Assembly: GCA_032718475.1 (NCBI GenBank)
Contig: JAUCBJ010007687.1
Coordinates: forward strand, 30,951-94,950
Direction of reading: 5' to 3'
Length of the DNA: 64,000 nt
Source of the DNA: Nemertoderma westbladi
Taxonomy: Eukaryota; Xenacoelomorpha; Nemertodermatida; Nemertodermatidae
Shown here: piece after piece, positions 1-11,000 of the stretch
Position numbering within the stretch: position 1 is the first letter of the stretch
Layout of the letters: every line of letters begins with the position of its first letter
The notes under the pieces: generated by a model
Told to the model about the DNA's origin: nothing
What the model saw: only the letters and a program-made list of their open reading frames with translations
Databases searched by the model: none
Position numbers and translations under genes: made by a program

Positions 1-547
1 TGTAGGCCCTAATATATTTATATACAACATAGGGCCTACGGTACATGCACCATATTTTATAATGTAACATTAATCATCACCATAGTACTGTAATAGAATA
101 TTACATATTACATTACATATTAATAATACATATGATAATAACGTATTTAGGCACTTAAGCAATAGGCTGTAGGCAAACACGTTCGGTGTGATATTAACCT
201 AGATGAATGGGAGTAAACAAACGTCTCCAGGGGAAAATAGACATAATTATGTAAATTTATTTCTCAAAATTGCTAAGTTGTGTTAACTAATTTTTCCTCT
301 ACTGTATTTATAACATGTGGTACACCAACGAGACATCAGATTTGGAACTCGGTGTGAGTTTTGTGATAGATCGGTAGTCAAGCATAATTATGGGCCCCTA
401 ACACCAGAACTTTAGTGATATTGGTACATTTTTATACCACTGTATAATCGTATAATTTTTATACACGATAATTTAACATACAGTAGGAGATGCATACTAA
501 CTGTACAATAGCAACACACACATTGTTTTAAAACCCACAACCATTAC
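1..547. other. AT-rich sequence, no gene seen
   Basis: Low-complexity AT-rich sequence downstream of the gene at 548-1716 (minus). I see no reading frame, RNA gene or clear repeat. It should include the 3' untranslated region of that gene. Confidence 0.5.
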
Positions 548-1716
548 TTATACCCTAAAAATGGCTTTTATTTTCTTGGAAAGTTGATCACACAACTCTT
601 CGCATAACTTTTTTACCGGGCCTGGTAGGAAACCCGCAGCCCTTCTACGCCTTCTCTTCCACCCAAAATCTGGAAGCTCAAAATCTGGAAGCTCAATATC
701 TGGAATCTCAATTTCTGGAATTTGAATATTTGGAATTTTTTTAATCAATGCTAGTAATTTTTTGCATCCATCTTGAAGATCCTTCGGGAGTGTATCACAA
801 AGAGCTTCAAGAAATAATTTAAGTTCTTGTTTTGATGCTCCACAAGCTTTTTTACACAGCGTGCCATCAATAGCTTCACAGAAGTCATTACAAAACTGTC
901 TGCCCCTCGGGGTTCCCACCGCATTTGCTATTTTCATGCATTCGTTTTCGAGAGCTTTTGGCAGGTTGAGTTTCTTGCAATAACTTTTAAATTTCGGTAT
1001 TGACGCGCATGCTGTTTTACATAGATTTCCTTTACAATATTGCTTACAAGCCCATTTGGCTATTTTACCGGTCATTAGTTTGACTAACTTCTCACAAGCC
1101 TTCTTACCATCCTTATCAGTAATTAGTTGACAATAAATCTTCATTTTATCCGCATTGTCGCACGCGGCCTCGCATAGATTACCGTCACAGTACTGCAAAC
1201 ACACCCATTGCGCAATGTCACCTTTCATTAGACTAGCTGCTAGTTCGCAAGCCTTTCTGGCCTCTTTGTTCGTAATTTTTTTGCAGTACTTTTTCATTTT
1301 AGCAGCGGACTTACAAGCTGCTCTGCACAGGTTCCCCTCGCAGTACTGCAGACATACCCACTGGCTGAGTTTACCACCCATTAAATTTGCTGCTTTCAAA
1401 CAAGCTGTTCGTTTTGGTCCTTTCGGAAGCGCATTGCAAAACTTTTTCATTTCTGCGCCAGACTTACATGCTAACTTACAAAGTTCACTCTCACAGAACT
1501 CCTTACAATCTTGTGTAGCCTCTTTCTTTTTATTTCCTTTCAAGGCTTTAGCTATTTTCTCACACTCGTCCCGAACTGGCTTTGGCAGGTTATTATTTTT
1601 ACAAAACCAGGACATTAATTCCGCTGTTTCGCAGGCTTTTGTACAAAGGTTCAGTATGTACCCATCCTTTTTCTCTCTCTTCTTTTTATTTTTCTTCTTC
1701 TTCTTGGGTTCTAACG
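548..1716 (-). CDS. Cysteine-rich six-repeat basic protein, terminal coding exon
   Basis: I do not recognise the family. The exon encodes about six tandem units of 45-50 residues built on a core like GNLCxxAC, then about nine residues, FC or YC, and a further Cys some 12 residues on, followed by an amphipathic Lys/Ala-rich helix. The first ATG is at 1615, but the frame stays open upstream and the sequence there (LNLCTKACETAELMSWFC) is the first half of another repeat unit, so the ATG is internal. A good 3' splice site (ATTATTTTTAG) ends at 1717, which makes this a last exon starting near 1716 with a Lys-rich stretch. After the repeats come five short IPxI/LPxF strands, then KRRRRR, a possible furin site, and a 30-residue cationic tail with two Cys. 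No membrane segment is visible. Upstream exons, including any signal peptide, were not found. A secreted disulfide-rich or antimicrobial-type protein is a guess only. Confidence 0.65.
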
Positions 1717-2439
1717 CTAAAAATAATAATTAACAGTTTACATAATATGTTTTAACTTTATCATTTTTAACAATTTAACATAATCCCCCATATTTACGAA
1801 GTGATAGATATGGTGGTACTGAGCGTGATCTGCCGATTTTACAAAACTCGGGGAACAAGTCCTATTGGCTATACTGTAGTTGTTTCTATACTAATAAACA
1901 TCCAATCACGGAAACGCATTTGAACTGTAAAACTGTATTCTAGTAAACTTTGAATTTATATTTTGTTCCTTTTTCTGTGCTAAACATTTTTTACATAAAA
2001 TAAGGTCAGCTAATAAAAAAAGTAATACGGATAAAAAATACTGCATAGTACAACATTAAACAGTTATGCAGTAGCACTCTTATGAGACATGTATTGTATA
2101 GGCCTACAGTACTGTACTACTGTACAAAAAAGCCTCTTCTGTCCTGTCTCTGACTGTAGCCTACAGCCCAACTCTCTTTTTTTTTCAATTCAATAATTTT
2201 ATTTTTCCTCCTGTATATAGAAATGTTAGTAATTGCACTTGACATTATTAATTCTGTAAGTATAGCCTTAATTGTAAATTGTAGAAATTCTTAACTACTG
2301 TACAATGTATACTGACTACCGTAGATAGCGTGTAGCTTAAACAGTTAAAAGGCTAGTTATAGTGGGTCGCAGTCTCACAAATAAGGGATTCTTTTAGATA
2401 TAAACTTTGTCACTCCTCCTACTGCTAAATATGTTTATG
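1717..2439. other. Intron/intergenic, nothing recognised
   Basis: AT-rich sequence upstream of the minus-strand exon. It should hold an intron of that gene. I looked for a signal-peptide exon with a GT donor on the minus strand and found none convincing. Confidence 0.4.
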
Positions 2440-2690
2440 TGAGAGGGAAAATAATATAAAAAAAGGAGACAGGGGGGAAACTGGACGCAAAACCCGCCTT
2501 GACGAATTAATATCCCGCCTCAATGTTAAATTCTCAATTTAGGGAAAAGAGCAGGTTACAGTGGCACGTTATTTAACCAAAACAATAAACTAAGCAAAAT
2601 AGAACAGGTTACAGTTTTATTTTTGAAAGTATTCAACTGTTATTTGCGTCGAATTTCCCCTGGAGAGGGATACATTTTTATTTTTATTAC
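2440..2690. repeat. Dispersed repeat, copy A
   Basis: About 250 bp similar to 63330-63545: both contain GGTTACAGTGGCACGTTATT, an AACCAAAACAATAA stretch, ACAGTTTTATTTTTG and CCTGGAGAGGGAT in the same order. Unknown family, no coding capacity. Confidence 0.6.
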
Positions 2691-2958
2691 GTCCCCCCTA
2701 TCTGAAAAAAAGTAAATTAATACTGGAATTAATACAATTGTCAATAAATAGGCAGTTAGTAGATTTTTCACCAACCGTTACATGTGTAGCAAGAAGCTTC
2801 GCAATGCGAATACATAAAGACCGGATTAATATCGCATTCGTTGATGGAAGCCCAGTATTCACAGTAGGAGTTGGAATCAATGTCAACACATTCTGGAAAT
2901 ATTTCAAACGGGTAATAAATGGCACTGAATTAATTAAAACACTTATAGATACTGTATT
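2691..2958. other. Non-genic sequence
   Basis: Short frames are open on both strands here (75-78 codons) but neither shows a recognisable domain. I see nothing functional. Confidence 0.35.
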
Positions 2959-3183
2959 TATTGCAATGTTCTAGAGTTAATATACGGAAACAACAACCTG
3001 AAGCGAATAAAACTGAATAATCACTGATGCCATTCCAAAAGCGAATTAACCTGTATAATTACCGAGGCCGCCGTTATTATATTAGGTTAATTTGCTGAAA
3101 GAGGATTAGGCAGAAGTGATTATTACAGTTTTATTCGCTGAAGGTTTTTATTTCCGTATTAATAACTCTAGAACATTGCAATA
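2959..3183. repeat. Foldback (MITE-like) palindrome
   Basis: The first ~70 bp (starting TATTGCAATGTTCTAGAG) return as an inverted copy at the end (ending CTCTAGAACATTGCAATA). The inner parts (AAGCGAATTAACCT / AGGTTAATTTGCT) are inverted too, so the whole 225 bp folds on itself. No target duplication was identified. Confidence 0.7.
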
Positions 3184-3399
3184 TTGGACGGATCCACCAT
3201 GGATGCCCTTATTTCTCACGCGTGTTTGTTTGTTTGTTTGTACACACAACTTCTTGCACTCAATGTTGATGGAATTGGATGAAACTTTGATGATAGGTTC
3301 ATTATCGGACCTAGTTGTGTATGCAAGGTTTTGGTTGCTAGTTGGTTGCCTAGCAACAGTGATATAAGTAACATTATCTTATGTATAATAATTTACCAT

Positions 3400-3489
3400 G
3401 GCAATATGACAAGAGGTGTTCCATTAGTCTACCCTAGCTTGATACTAGAACAAAGCTTCGCAGGACATTATTTTCGCCGTGAGGACCGG
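3400..3489 (+). pseudogene. LINE fragment interrupted by giant element copy 1
   Basis: Matches the part of the LINE reverse transcriptase frame at about 4650-4747, with a short deletion after ACTAGAACAAA, and stops at GAGGACC exactly where the LTR begins. The rest of this LINE resumes at 18985. ACCGG (3485-3489) and ACCAG (18985-18989) form the target duplication, with one mismatch. Confidence 0.75.
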
Positions 3490-3570
3490 TGTTCGCGCTT
3501 TTAGACCTTTAGCAGTTTAACCTGCCAAATTTAGGTGTCTTCTAGGTTATAAATCGACTTTAGCCTATAA

Positions 3571-4171
3571 CGAGAGAAAGCCGCCCCAATATTAGATTAT
3601 TACAACAACATATCCATTGGGTAAGAAAGTGGAGGAGAGCCAGCCCGTCTCTTAATTTTTTACTTTATATTACGCGATAAATTTTCACTCATCTCGTCAT
3701 GAACCCAACATGTATGTAACCTTTTGTTAAATTTGTTGGCTATGCGTTTGCGGTTGTTTGGGCGGAGTGTGGTAGGCCTACACTTTTCACAATTAAATAT
3801 TTTGGTTGTGAAATGTTACAGGGCATAGCGATCTGAGATATTTCATTTATATTTTATTATGAGAGGAAGAAGAACATACAACGTTATTTACTATGTAACA
3901 AAATAATTGTTTTCGGGTTTAACTTGGAAGCCTCCCCAAATAGTTGATATACAATTATATTTAAAATTATTTCCATGGTCATGGTTATTCACCCGTCTTT
4001 AGTTAGAAATTTGTTTGCATGAAAGACAGTTTAGTTTAGTTTTTACTGATTTATTATCTCTTATCTGACTGGATAGGATAAGATAAGATAAGGATAGGAT
4101 AAATGGAAGCAAAGTGTGACAGTAACAAATATTTCCCCGTCACCCTAGCATGTCTTAAGTATATGACTTAG
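3571..4171 (+). repeat. ~600-bp dispersed repeat, copy A
   Basis: Begins CGAGAGAAAGCCGCCCC and ends near CTTAAGTATATGA. A nearly identical inverted copy is at 45799-46394 inside the 3' LTR of element copy 2. No coding capacity and no terminal inverted repeats were seen. Confidence 0.8.
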
Positions 4172-4955
4172 GAGTACTCTCAGAATCATTAGAGGGAGCC
4201 CAACGGCTCCTCAGCTCATTAGAACATGCTGCTTCTAGTGTTGGTCTTTTTATTAACTCCAGAAAGACCAAAATTCTGACCGTTAACTTTGAAAGTCCTC
4301 ATCAAGTCTCTGATCGGATGAGCATAAGCTCAAAGGATGGTATGCTTGAGCATGTGGACGACTTCTGTTACCTGGGATCATGGATCCGGAAGTCAGGTGA
4401 GGACCTTCGAATACGTAAGGGAAAGGCATGGGCAGCCTTGAATAGGCTTTCCAGGATTTGGAAGTCACCGAGAATTAATCGGAAACTTAAGGTCCGATTA
4501 TTTAGAGCAGCAGTAGTTCCAGTACTCCTCTACGGGAGTCCATGCTGGGCTCTAACTGCTGAGGACACCAAATCTCTGGATGGGACATTCACAAGAATGC
4601 TACGCCGGGTTCATTGTGTCAAGTACAATGCACAGATCTCCAACCAGACACTATATAACATTGGAGGTGTCTCATTGGTTCCCCCAAGCTTGACACTAGA
4701 ACAAAATCGCCTCCGCTTTGCAGGACATTGCTTTCGCCGTGAGGACCAACCAGTGCATAATCTTGTACTTTGGCAGCCTCATGGAGTGAATAAGCATGGT
4801 GGACAGCCCATGACTTTCTTGAGACGCATCTTAAAGGACACTGGCCTTGAAGATGCGGATGATCTAGCAAATGTCATGGGTGATAGGGAGTTGTGGCGGT
4901 GCAATTTTGTCGATAAGCCGGCACAGCATTCTTAAAAATGCAGCTGCAATGCAGC
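4171..4955 (+). pseudogene. Non-LTR retrotransposon (LINE) reverse transcriptase C-terminus
   Basis: Open from about 4171 to the stop at 4935. The start resembles the end of a LINE RT palm/thumb (GLFINSRKTKIL, then FCYLGSWI), followed by the typical C-terminal part (RAAVVPVLLYGSPCW and NRLRFAGHCFRR). The catalytic FADD region and the endonuclease would lie upstream and are absent, so this is a 5'-truncated copy, as is usual for target-primed insertion. The 3' end is about TGCAGCTGCAATGCAGCATGC near 4960. It lies inside the 3' LTR of element copy 1 and must be younger than that LTR. The same LINE family is the target of element copy 1 (3400-3489 and 18985-19240). Confidence 0.8.
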
Positions 4956-5167
4956 ATGCCGATCCTAGTACACTGTATTAAGAGTATTTTGACGCATTGC
5001 GGCATAAAATGGCTTGTTATGTCCGCCAAAGTACACATACAGAATAATGGCTTTTTATGTCCGCTAAAACACCTACACAGTAAGAAAATGGCTTTTTATG
5101 TCCACTAAAATACCTACACAGTACTTTGCGGGGAAAATGACTAGCTATATCCGCAAAAGCTTTTACA

Positions 5168-5177
5168 CCGCTCCCAG
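5168..5177 (-). promoter_or_regulatory. Polypurine tract of giant element copy 1
   Basis: GGGAGCGG lies directly before TGTAAAAGC on the minus strand, where plus-strand DNA priming is expected. The same sequence precedes the 3' LTR of copy 2 (43575-43584). It shows that the third gene is inside the element. Confidence 0.65.
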
Positions 5178-5245
5178 AAAATGGGATTTAATTCTATAAA
5201 ATATAAAAAATCACAGTTTCTAAAATATAAAAATACTCTAAACAG

Positions 5246-6372
5246 TTAGTCTTTCTTGCGCGGACGGCGTTTACACAGTTTTTTGAGGCTAGCAAGAGTC
5301 CTTTTCTCTTTGGGGCGAGCCACTTTACTAGGAGGGCTATAACTCCTAGGTGAAGGGTGCAATACAATTGCATCGGAAGGTTTAGGATTACGGGCGGTGT
5401 ATCTGCCGGTCGAGGTACCCGGTTGATCGATATCAACCTCAGTGGAGCGAGGTCTAACGGCCTTTAGAGCGCGTTTTAGGACAGCAGCTCCTACTGGTCC
5501 CTGACGAGTCATCTGAACGATAGCGGGAGGTGGACCGTGTGTAGTGAGAATTTCCTCGGTTTGATGATTCTTTTCCACTCGCGTTCTCGGACTCTATAGG
5601 AATCGATATGCTTCTCCTCGAGTTGATTTTCCTCCGCTTGTCGTTGGAAGCAGAGGTCTCGCCAGGGAATGAGGAGGTCTGACCGAGTATTCCGGAACTC
5701 TGATCATGGGTTTATTTAAGGATCGTTTGAGTTGAGTGAGCGTAGGTGATACATCGAACAAGTTTCGCTCGAAACTCCCGTAAATATAGCGAGTAAAACT
5801 GTGTCTAGCGCAACGTCTCCGCGGATGTTTGTCTTTCCGTTTGTTGGTTGGGTCTAGGGCATTCATCGTAATAATACCAAAGACGCACGTCTTGTAGGGG
5901 AAACGCTGGTGATCTTTCTCCAGTTTTACAACGTCTCTCTCAAGAATTCCAAATATACGTTGGAGTCACTGCATTTATCCGGTTCTTTAACGTCTTCTCT
6001 TTCGAGTTGGTTTCGAATAGAATTTTCGTGTTCGATTCTCAGTTTATTGTTCCGACTCCGCTGGGTATGATATTTAAATAGGATCATTTCCCTTTCGGTG
6101 TCGACATCGTCCGTATCATGTAAATCGATAGGATGACCAGTAGTTAAGAAGTCCATATACGTACCATTACGATGCGTATAGCGAGCGGTGAATTTTCTAT
6201 AGTCCAATTCACGCGTGAGTTGTTCCTTTGACATTGGCGGTTCGATATAACGGCCATCGTCCTCCGTAGTAGGTTGACTAACATCGCCGCGTATTAAACT
6301 ATCAACAAACGCTTGCAATGGTGGGGTATATCGCTCCCTGATACCAAGATCATCTTCTATCAACTCAGTCAT
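5246..6372 (-). pseudogene. Third gene (env position) of giant element, internally deleted copy
   Basis: This copy keeps the two ends of a long gene of unknown function. The N-terminal part starts at ATG 6372 (MTELIEDDLG) and runs about 148 codons to a 1-nt frameshift near 5940, then continues in another frame through 5866-5690 to a PEYSVRPPHSL motif that is also found at 34356 in copy 2. Two deletions then remove most of the gene: one corresponding to about 34400-34830 and one to about 34880-43143 in copy 2. The C-terminal part (5578-5246) is Ser/Pro-rich and ends in a very basic tail (KKLCKRRPRKKD), possibly a nuclear signal or RNA-binding tail. No signal peptide or membrane helix was seen in either part, so it is unlike an envelope glycoprotein despite its position between pol and the 3' LTR. 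Confidence 0.75.
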
Positions 6373-7198
6373 AGCTGCTATATGAGTTTATCAATATTAT
6401 AATGAGTTTATAATTAGGCTAGCGGGCGTCGCTGCCTACCCCTCACGCCCCCGGACAGCGCAAGATCCTCAGCGCCGATGTACTTTCGCCGATGTGCCTA
6501 TTGCCAACATAGTAGCTGCACAACGACCACAACAACCAGCGCGAGTCACTCCACTGTCCGTCCCAAGGGCTAAGATTTACTTCCGGTTCTTACTGGCGAG
6601 TTAGGGCTACTTTCACAATTGCGACTCGCTACTGTAAACACACTTTAGTAGTAACATTCACCTATAAACGCACAAATTCCACACAACTGTCACAAACCGC
6701 ACATGTTCGGGCCATTTGTCCGTTAGTCAAGTGCCTTCCAGAATGTCACGTTATTATTGGGTATCCTTGGATACTAGCAGTGTGCTATTTATTCCTTATG
6801 CTATTCAATGGGGCAAGCTTTCTATTGTTCTTTTAACTCGCTTCTAATTCTAACGTGGTTGTTGCTATGGTGACATTATGGAAAGCTAGCGGTAGAATTA
6901 GGGTAATTCCCATGCATGCAGATCTGGGATGCTATTTAATAGTAATTCTTGAATTTTCAATATTCCTCTTTATACATGATTTTATGAATTTTATCGGCTA
7001 TTGACTATATATTGGAGATTCTCGCACACTAATACACTTAATAGGGTGAATCTCCGCTCCCATGATCTATTAATTAATGGAATTTTGGGAATATTATAAA
7101 TTATATAAAAATGACAATTTATCAAATTCATTAAAAGAAATGAATTTAAATTTATTCCCGTAAATTTTATTATTTAATATTAAAATAGACACAATTTT

Positions 7199-7325
7199 AT
7201 TCCAGAACATGTCTGGGAACTGGGATCCTTGATTCTAGGAAATTTGTCTTTTTTAAGAGTATCGGTAAGTGCTACGATATCTTAATAGACTAGAAATTTA
7301 AAGGATCTAAAATTTTTACAGATTT
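7199..7325 (-). repeat. Structured post-pol repeat, unit 2 (copy 1)
   Basis: Contains CCAGAACATGTCTGG (5-bp stem), an AAGACAAATT stretch, ATCGGTAAGTGCTACGAT (hairpin) and a conserved CTAG-TTAAGATAT core. It is repeated ~232 bp away at 7431-7556 and twice in copy 2. Confidence 0.6.
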
Positions 7326-7430
7326 TAATTTATAGATTTTCTAGAGTTAACTTGTAAGTATTTACTCTATTGTATTTATTTGACAGATTTTATAAATATT
7401 AATAGTTAATATTTAAGATGGGCACCGGTT

Positions 7431-7556
7431 TATTCCAGAACATGTCTGGGGACGTTAACCACTGATTCTAGAATTTTGTCTTTCAAGTATATCGGTGGGT
7501 GCCGCGATATCTTAATCGACTAGAATTGCAGATGGTCAAAGGGTTTAACAGATTGA
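7431..7556 (-). repeat. Structured post-pol repeat, unit 1 (copy 1)
   Basis: Same layout as 7199-7325: CCAGAACATGTCTGG, then ATCGGTGGGTGCCGCGAT, then CTTAATCGACTAG. The counterparts in copy 2 are at about 31270-31390 and 31497-31625. Confidence 0.6.
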
Positions 7557-8078
7557 TTTTGCGTTTACCCTACTGTTAAAAGGACATCACGCTACTATAT
7601 GTATTATTTAATATACGGTATGAGAGCAATATTGCAAGAAACAATGTCAGTGAGAAGAGGCAAGTCGTTTCCAAGGTCTACCCAGAGCTTGGTTTAGCCG
7701 AGACACGAGGATCTGAATTTTGCATTCCTAATACTCTACTTACCAATAATACTTGAATATAGTAGGAGCTTTATTGTACTTTAATAAGTATGGACATTTC
7801 ATCTTACTGTAGTCACGTATTTATAATATGATACGGACAGTAAGGAAAGAGAAAAAGAATTATTTCTCGCCATCGCACTAAATATATAATATAATATAAG
7901 TAAGTAATAAACACTAATATATATTGCACTAATCTACTAAATAATCGCTAAAATAACATTCTACTAAATGAAATTAAAGAAAACGATTATAATAAAAGTA
8001 CATAATAATACATACATAAATATAAAAATAATAAAGACAGATATAAATAATATAGTCACACACCCACTCCAGACGCTG

Positions 8079-11000
8079 TTATGTTGGGGAGTCCCTAGAT
8101 GTTTGTTGGATTAGGGAGGTGGTCGTGGGAAGAGTATCTTGCCTTCCATAGTTTCCGGAGAGTTCTCTGTCTCTTTCCAGTAAACATAAACGACCAACTG
8201 GGCGGTTGAGTTGCTGCGTCTCGAAGACAATTCCCGGTTTCTTAAAGTTACGTCGCATGACGACGAGTTCTACCGATCGCACCAAACCATCATCCGAGAT
8301 ATGAGTCTCGATGATACGACCTGTCTGCCACCGCTTACGTGGAAGATATGAATCCACAATAAGGACCATGTCTCCGGCGATGACGTTTTCTTGCTGCGCA
8401 AACCACTTGGTTCGAAGTTGTTGTGTCGGCAGATAATGTTTTTCGAAATGGTCAGCGAAACGACGGGATAACAACTGCATAAGTTGCCAAGTTTGCCGGC
8501 AGTATTCGTCTCTGTCCGTGATTTCCGATCGTGGGAGCATGGCTACAGGTTTCTTCAGTAGGAAGTGCGCGGGTGTTAGCGCTTCCAGGGAATCGGGACT
8601 CGATGAGACTGGCATAAGCGGTCTCTTGTTGAGATAGGCGGCGATTTCCTCCATTAACGTCCGCAAAAGTTCGTCGGTGAGATACGCGCGGCACGGCACT
8701 ATAAAGTGAAATGCGGTCTTCACGCTCCTGATTAATCTCTCCCAACTTCCTCCCCACCAAGGGGCGTCGGTGGCGTTGAAGGTCCAGCTAGACGCTGTTA
8801 CCCTTAGCTGATCGTCCACCTGTCTTTGGTTCCAATCTTTGACGTAAGCCTTGATTTCATTGTTGGCACCAATGAAGTTCATTCCCTTATCAGATCTCAT
8901 CGTGTTACTAGTTCCAAAGCAAGCAATCTGTTGGCGTAAGCTCAATATGAAGCTATTGGTAGATAAATCGTTCACCATATCGAGATGGATAGCTCTACAA
9001 GTCATACAGACAAAGATGACACACCATCTCTTGACTATAGTCCTAGCACGATATACTTCAATAGGGCCAAATAAATCCACACCGGTATTAGTAAAGGGTG
9101 GTTCTGGTTCATAGAAGCTTACTCGTTCCCTAGGTAATTCTGCCTCTCGCTGTGTTAAAGGCCTACTGAATGCTTTCCTACAGGGTATGCAGTTCCTAAG
9201 AACTTGGTTCAGAGCTCTACGGGGTTTACGAAAATAATAGCGAGTTCGAATTTCGCTAAGAACTTGTTCTCTACCAGCATGATAAAGCTTACTGTGAACA
9301 TCTACAATCATCTTGATTTGTATTTCAAGATTTCTAATGAGTATGGGAAACTTAGTGTCAAAGGATAATGGAGCATTAGTTAGTCTTCCTCCAACACGTA
9401 TTAACCCATCTATCATTGTGCTAGAGAAACGATCCCTTAAGCGCATCTGTGGATTTCTCAACAACAGGAAATACTTATTGGAATCCTCATAGCATTGCAG
9501 GAGTCTCAGTATCTGCTTATTGGTTTCTTCATGCTCCTGGTAACTGATCTTCTCCTTCAGAAACCTGTCGGATATCTTGTATTTGGGAAGATCTTTCACA
9601 ACATGGACCTGCGCAGATGTCAGTGGAGCAGTATCACTAGTGGTCTTCGTCCTGGAGTAGTGATGATGAAAACATCGCTTTAAATATGTAACGGCCTTAC
9701 AGAGCCGATTCCAGGAACTATAGTGATGTATCGCTCTCTGCAAGAGAGGTGAGAGTCCTTGCGAGACGTCTGTTATTCCAGATTTCCAATCTCTCTCTCT
9801 GATTTCCATAACAGACTTATTTGTGGCTGTGGGTTTCGGATCCAAAACGTCGTCTCCGGAAACGCGTAGTACAGACAGATCTATCGCGGGTTTAAATAAC
9901 TTCGATTTACTCGCCCGGGTTTTAGGTTTGACTTTCTCCGCTCCCTTGGCTTGTCTAATCTCAGCCGTGGTAAGATAAGGAGGCCATTCATCCTCTTCCT
10001 TGCTTAGGAAGTCGGGTCCACCTAACCAGTCTGGAGTATCTATCAGTTCCTGTGGAGTGGCTCCTCTGGAGGCAATGTCGGCTGGATTAATCATCCCGGG
10101 GCAATGTCTCCATTGATCTATCTTCGTACGACTAAGTATAATGGCTACTCTGTTGGTAACGAAGACGCTGAACTGACAAACTTCATTGGTTATATACTCC
10201 AACACGAGTAAAGCATCGGTCCAATAGACAGTTTTCTCCAGTGGATAGTCGATCTGTTCTGTTACATTCCGGCCGATGGCTGTAGCGTATAGAGCCGCTT
10301 TTAACTCCGCTCAAGGAACTTTCAACTTGTTGTTTATCAAGGCCTTAGAGGTAACCAAGGCGACCTTAATTCCATCCGGAGTTTCAACCCTCAGGTAGGC
10401 TACTATACCTATTCCCATATCGCTGGCGTCCCCAAATACATGGAGTTGATAGGAATACGTGGGGAGAACATGACCAAAATAAGAATGGGAAATCGTAAAA
10501 TTCTCGATGGATGGTAGAGAATCTTCCCATTTCATCCACTTCTTTAATAGTTCTCCCTTAAGTGGATCGTCCCACGAGTGGTTTTCAAGCCACATTTGTT
10601 GTACTAAACTCCGAGCAATCAATATAACTGGGCTAATAAATCCCAATGGATCGAAATAAGTGCTCAGGATACTTAGACAAATCCGTTTAGTCCGAACTGG
10701 ATTATCTCGCTGTTTTAGCTGGAAAAACAGGATATCTCTCTCTGTGTCCCATTTCAAACCAAGCGTCTTGGTTTCCGGAAGATCATCCTTGATTAAGTCT
10801 AAATCTTTAACTCCTCGGTCTTCTACCGGGATTGATTCCAGAAACTCACGGGAGTTGCTTGTGAATTTAGTTAATCGAAATCCACCTCTTTTTAAGCACT
10901 CTACCGTTCCTTTGGCGACATCAATGGCTTCTTCCACCGATGGGAGGGACTTTAAATTGTCGTCCATGTATATATCCCGTTTGATGTTGTCGATAACCTC

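Larger units (their letters stand above)
3490..5167 (-). repeat. 3' LTR of giant element copy 1, interrupted
   Basis: The start of the LTR (TGTAAAAGC on minus) is at 5167 and its first ~205 bp continue to about 4963. The last ~82 bp (to GCGCGAACA) lie at 3490-3571. Between them the ~880 bp of LTR body are missing, replaced by a ~600-bp dispersed repeat and a LINE 3' end. The opening ~205 bp match the 5' LTR at 18780-18984 almost exactly. Confidence 0.85.
6373..8078 (-). other. Post-pol region of giant element copy 1
   Basis: Non-coding 1.7 kb between the integrase stop and the third gene. Positions ~6770-8078 are shared with 30720-32054 of copy 2; the ~390 bp next to the third gene (6373-6770) are found only here because copy 2 has lost them. 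A TTGTTGTGGTCGTTGTGCAG stretch near 6515-6535 (minus) would be an acceptable splice acceptor for a subgenomic third-gene mRNA; this is inference. Confidence 0.6.

Noticed and set aside
2698-2974. Overlapping 75- and 78-codon frames on both strands
   Set aside because: Short, no domain, and partly inside a foldback repeat.
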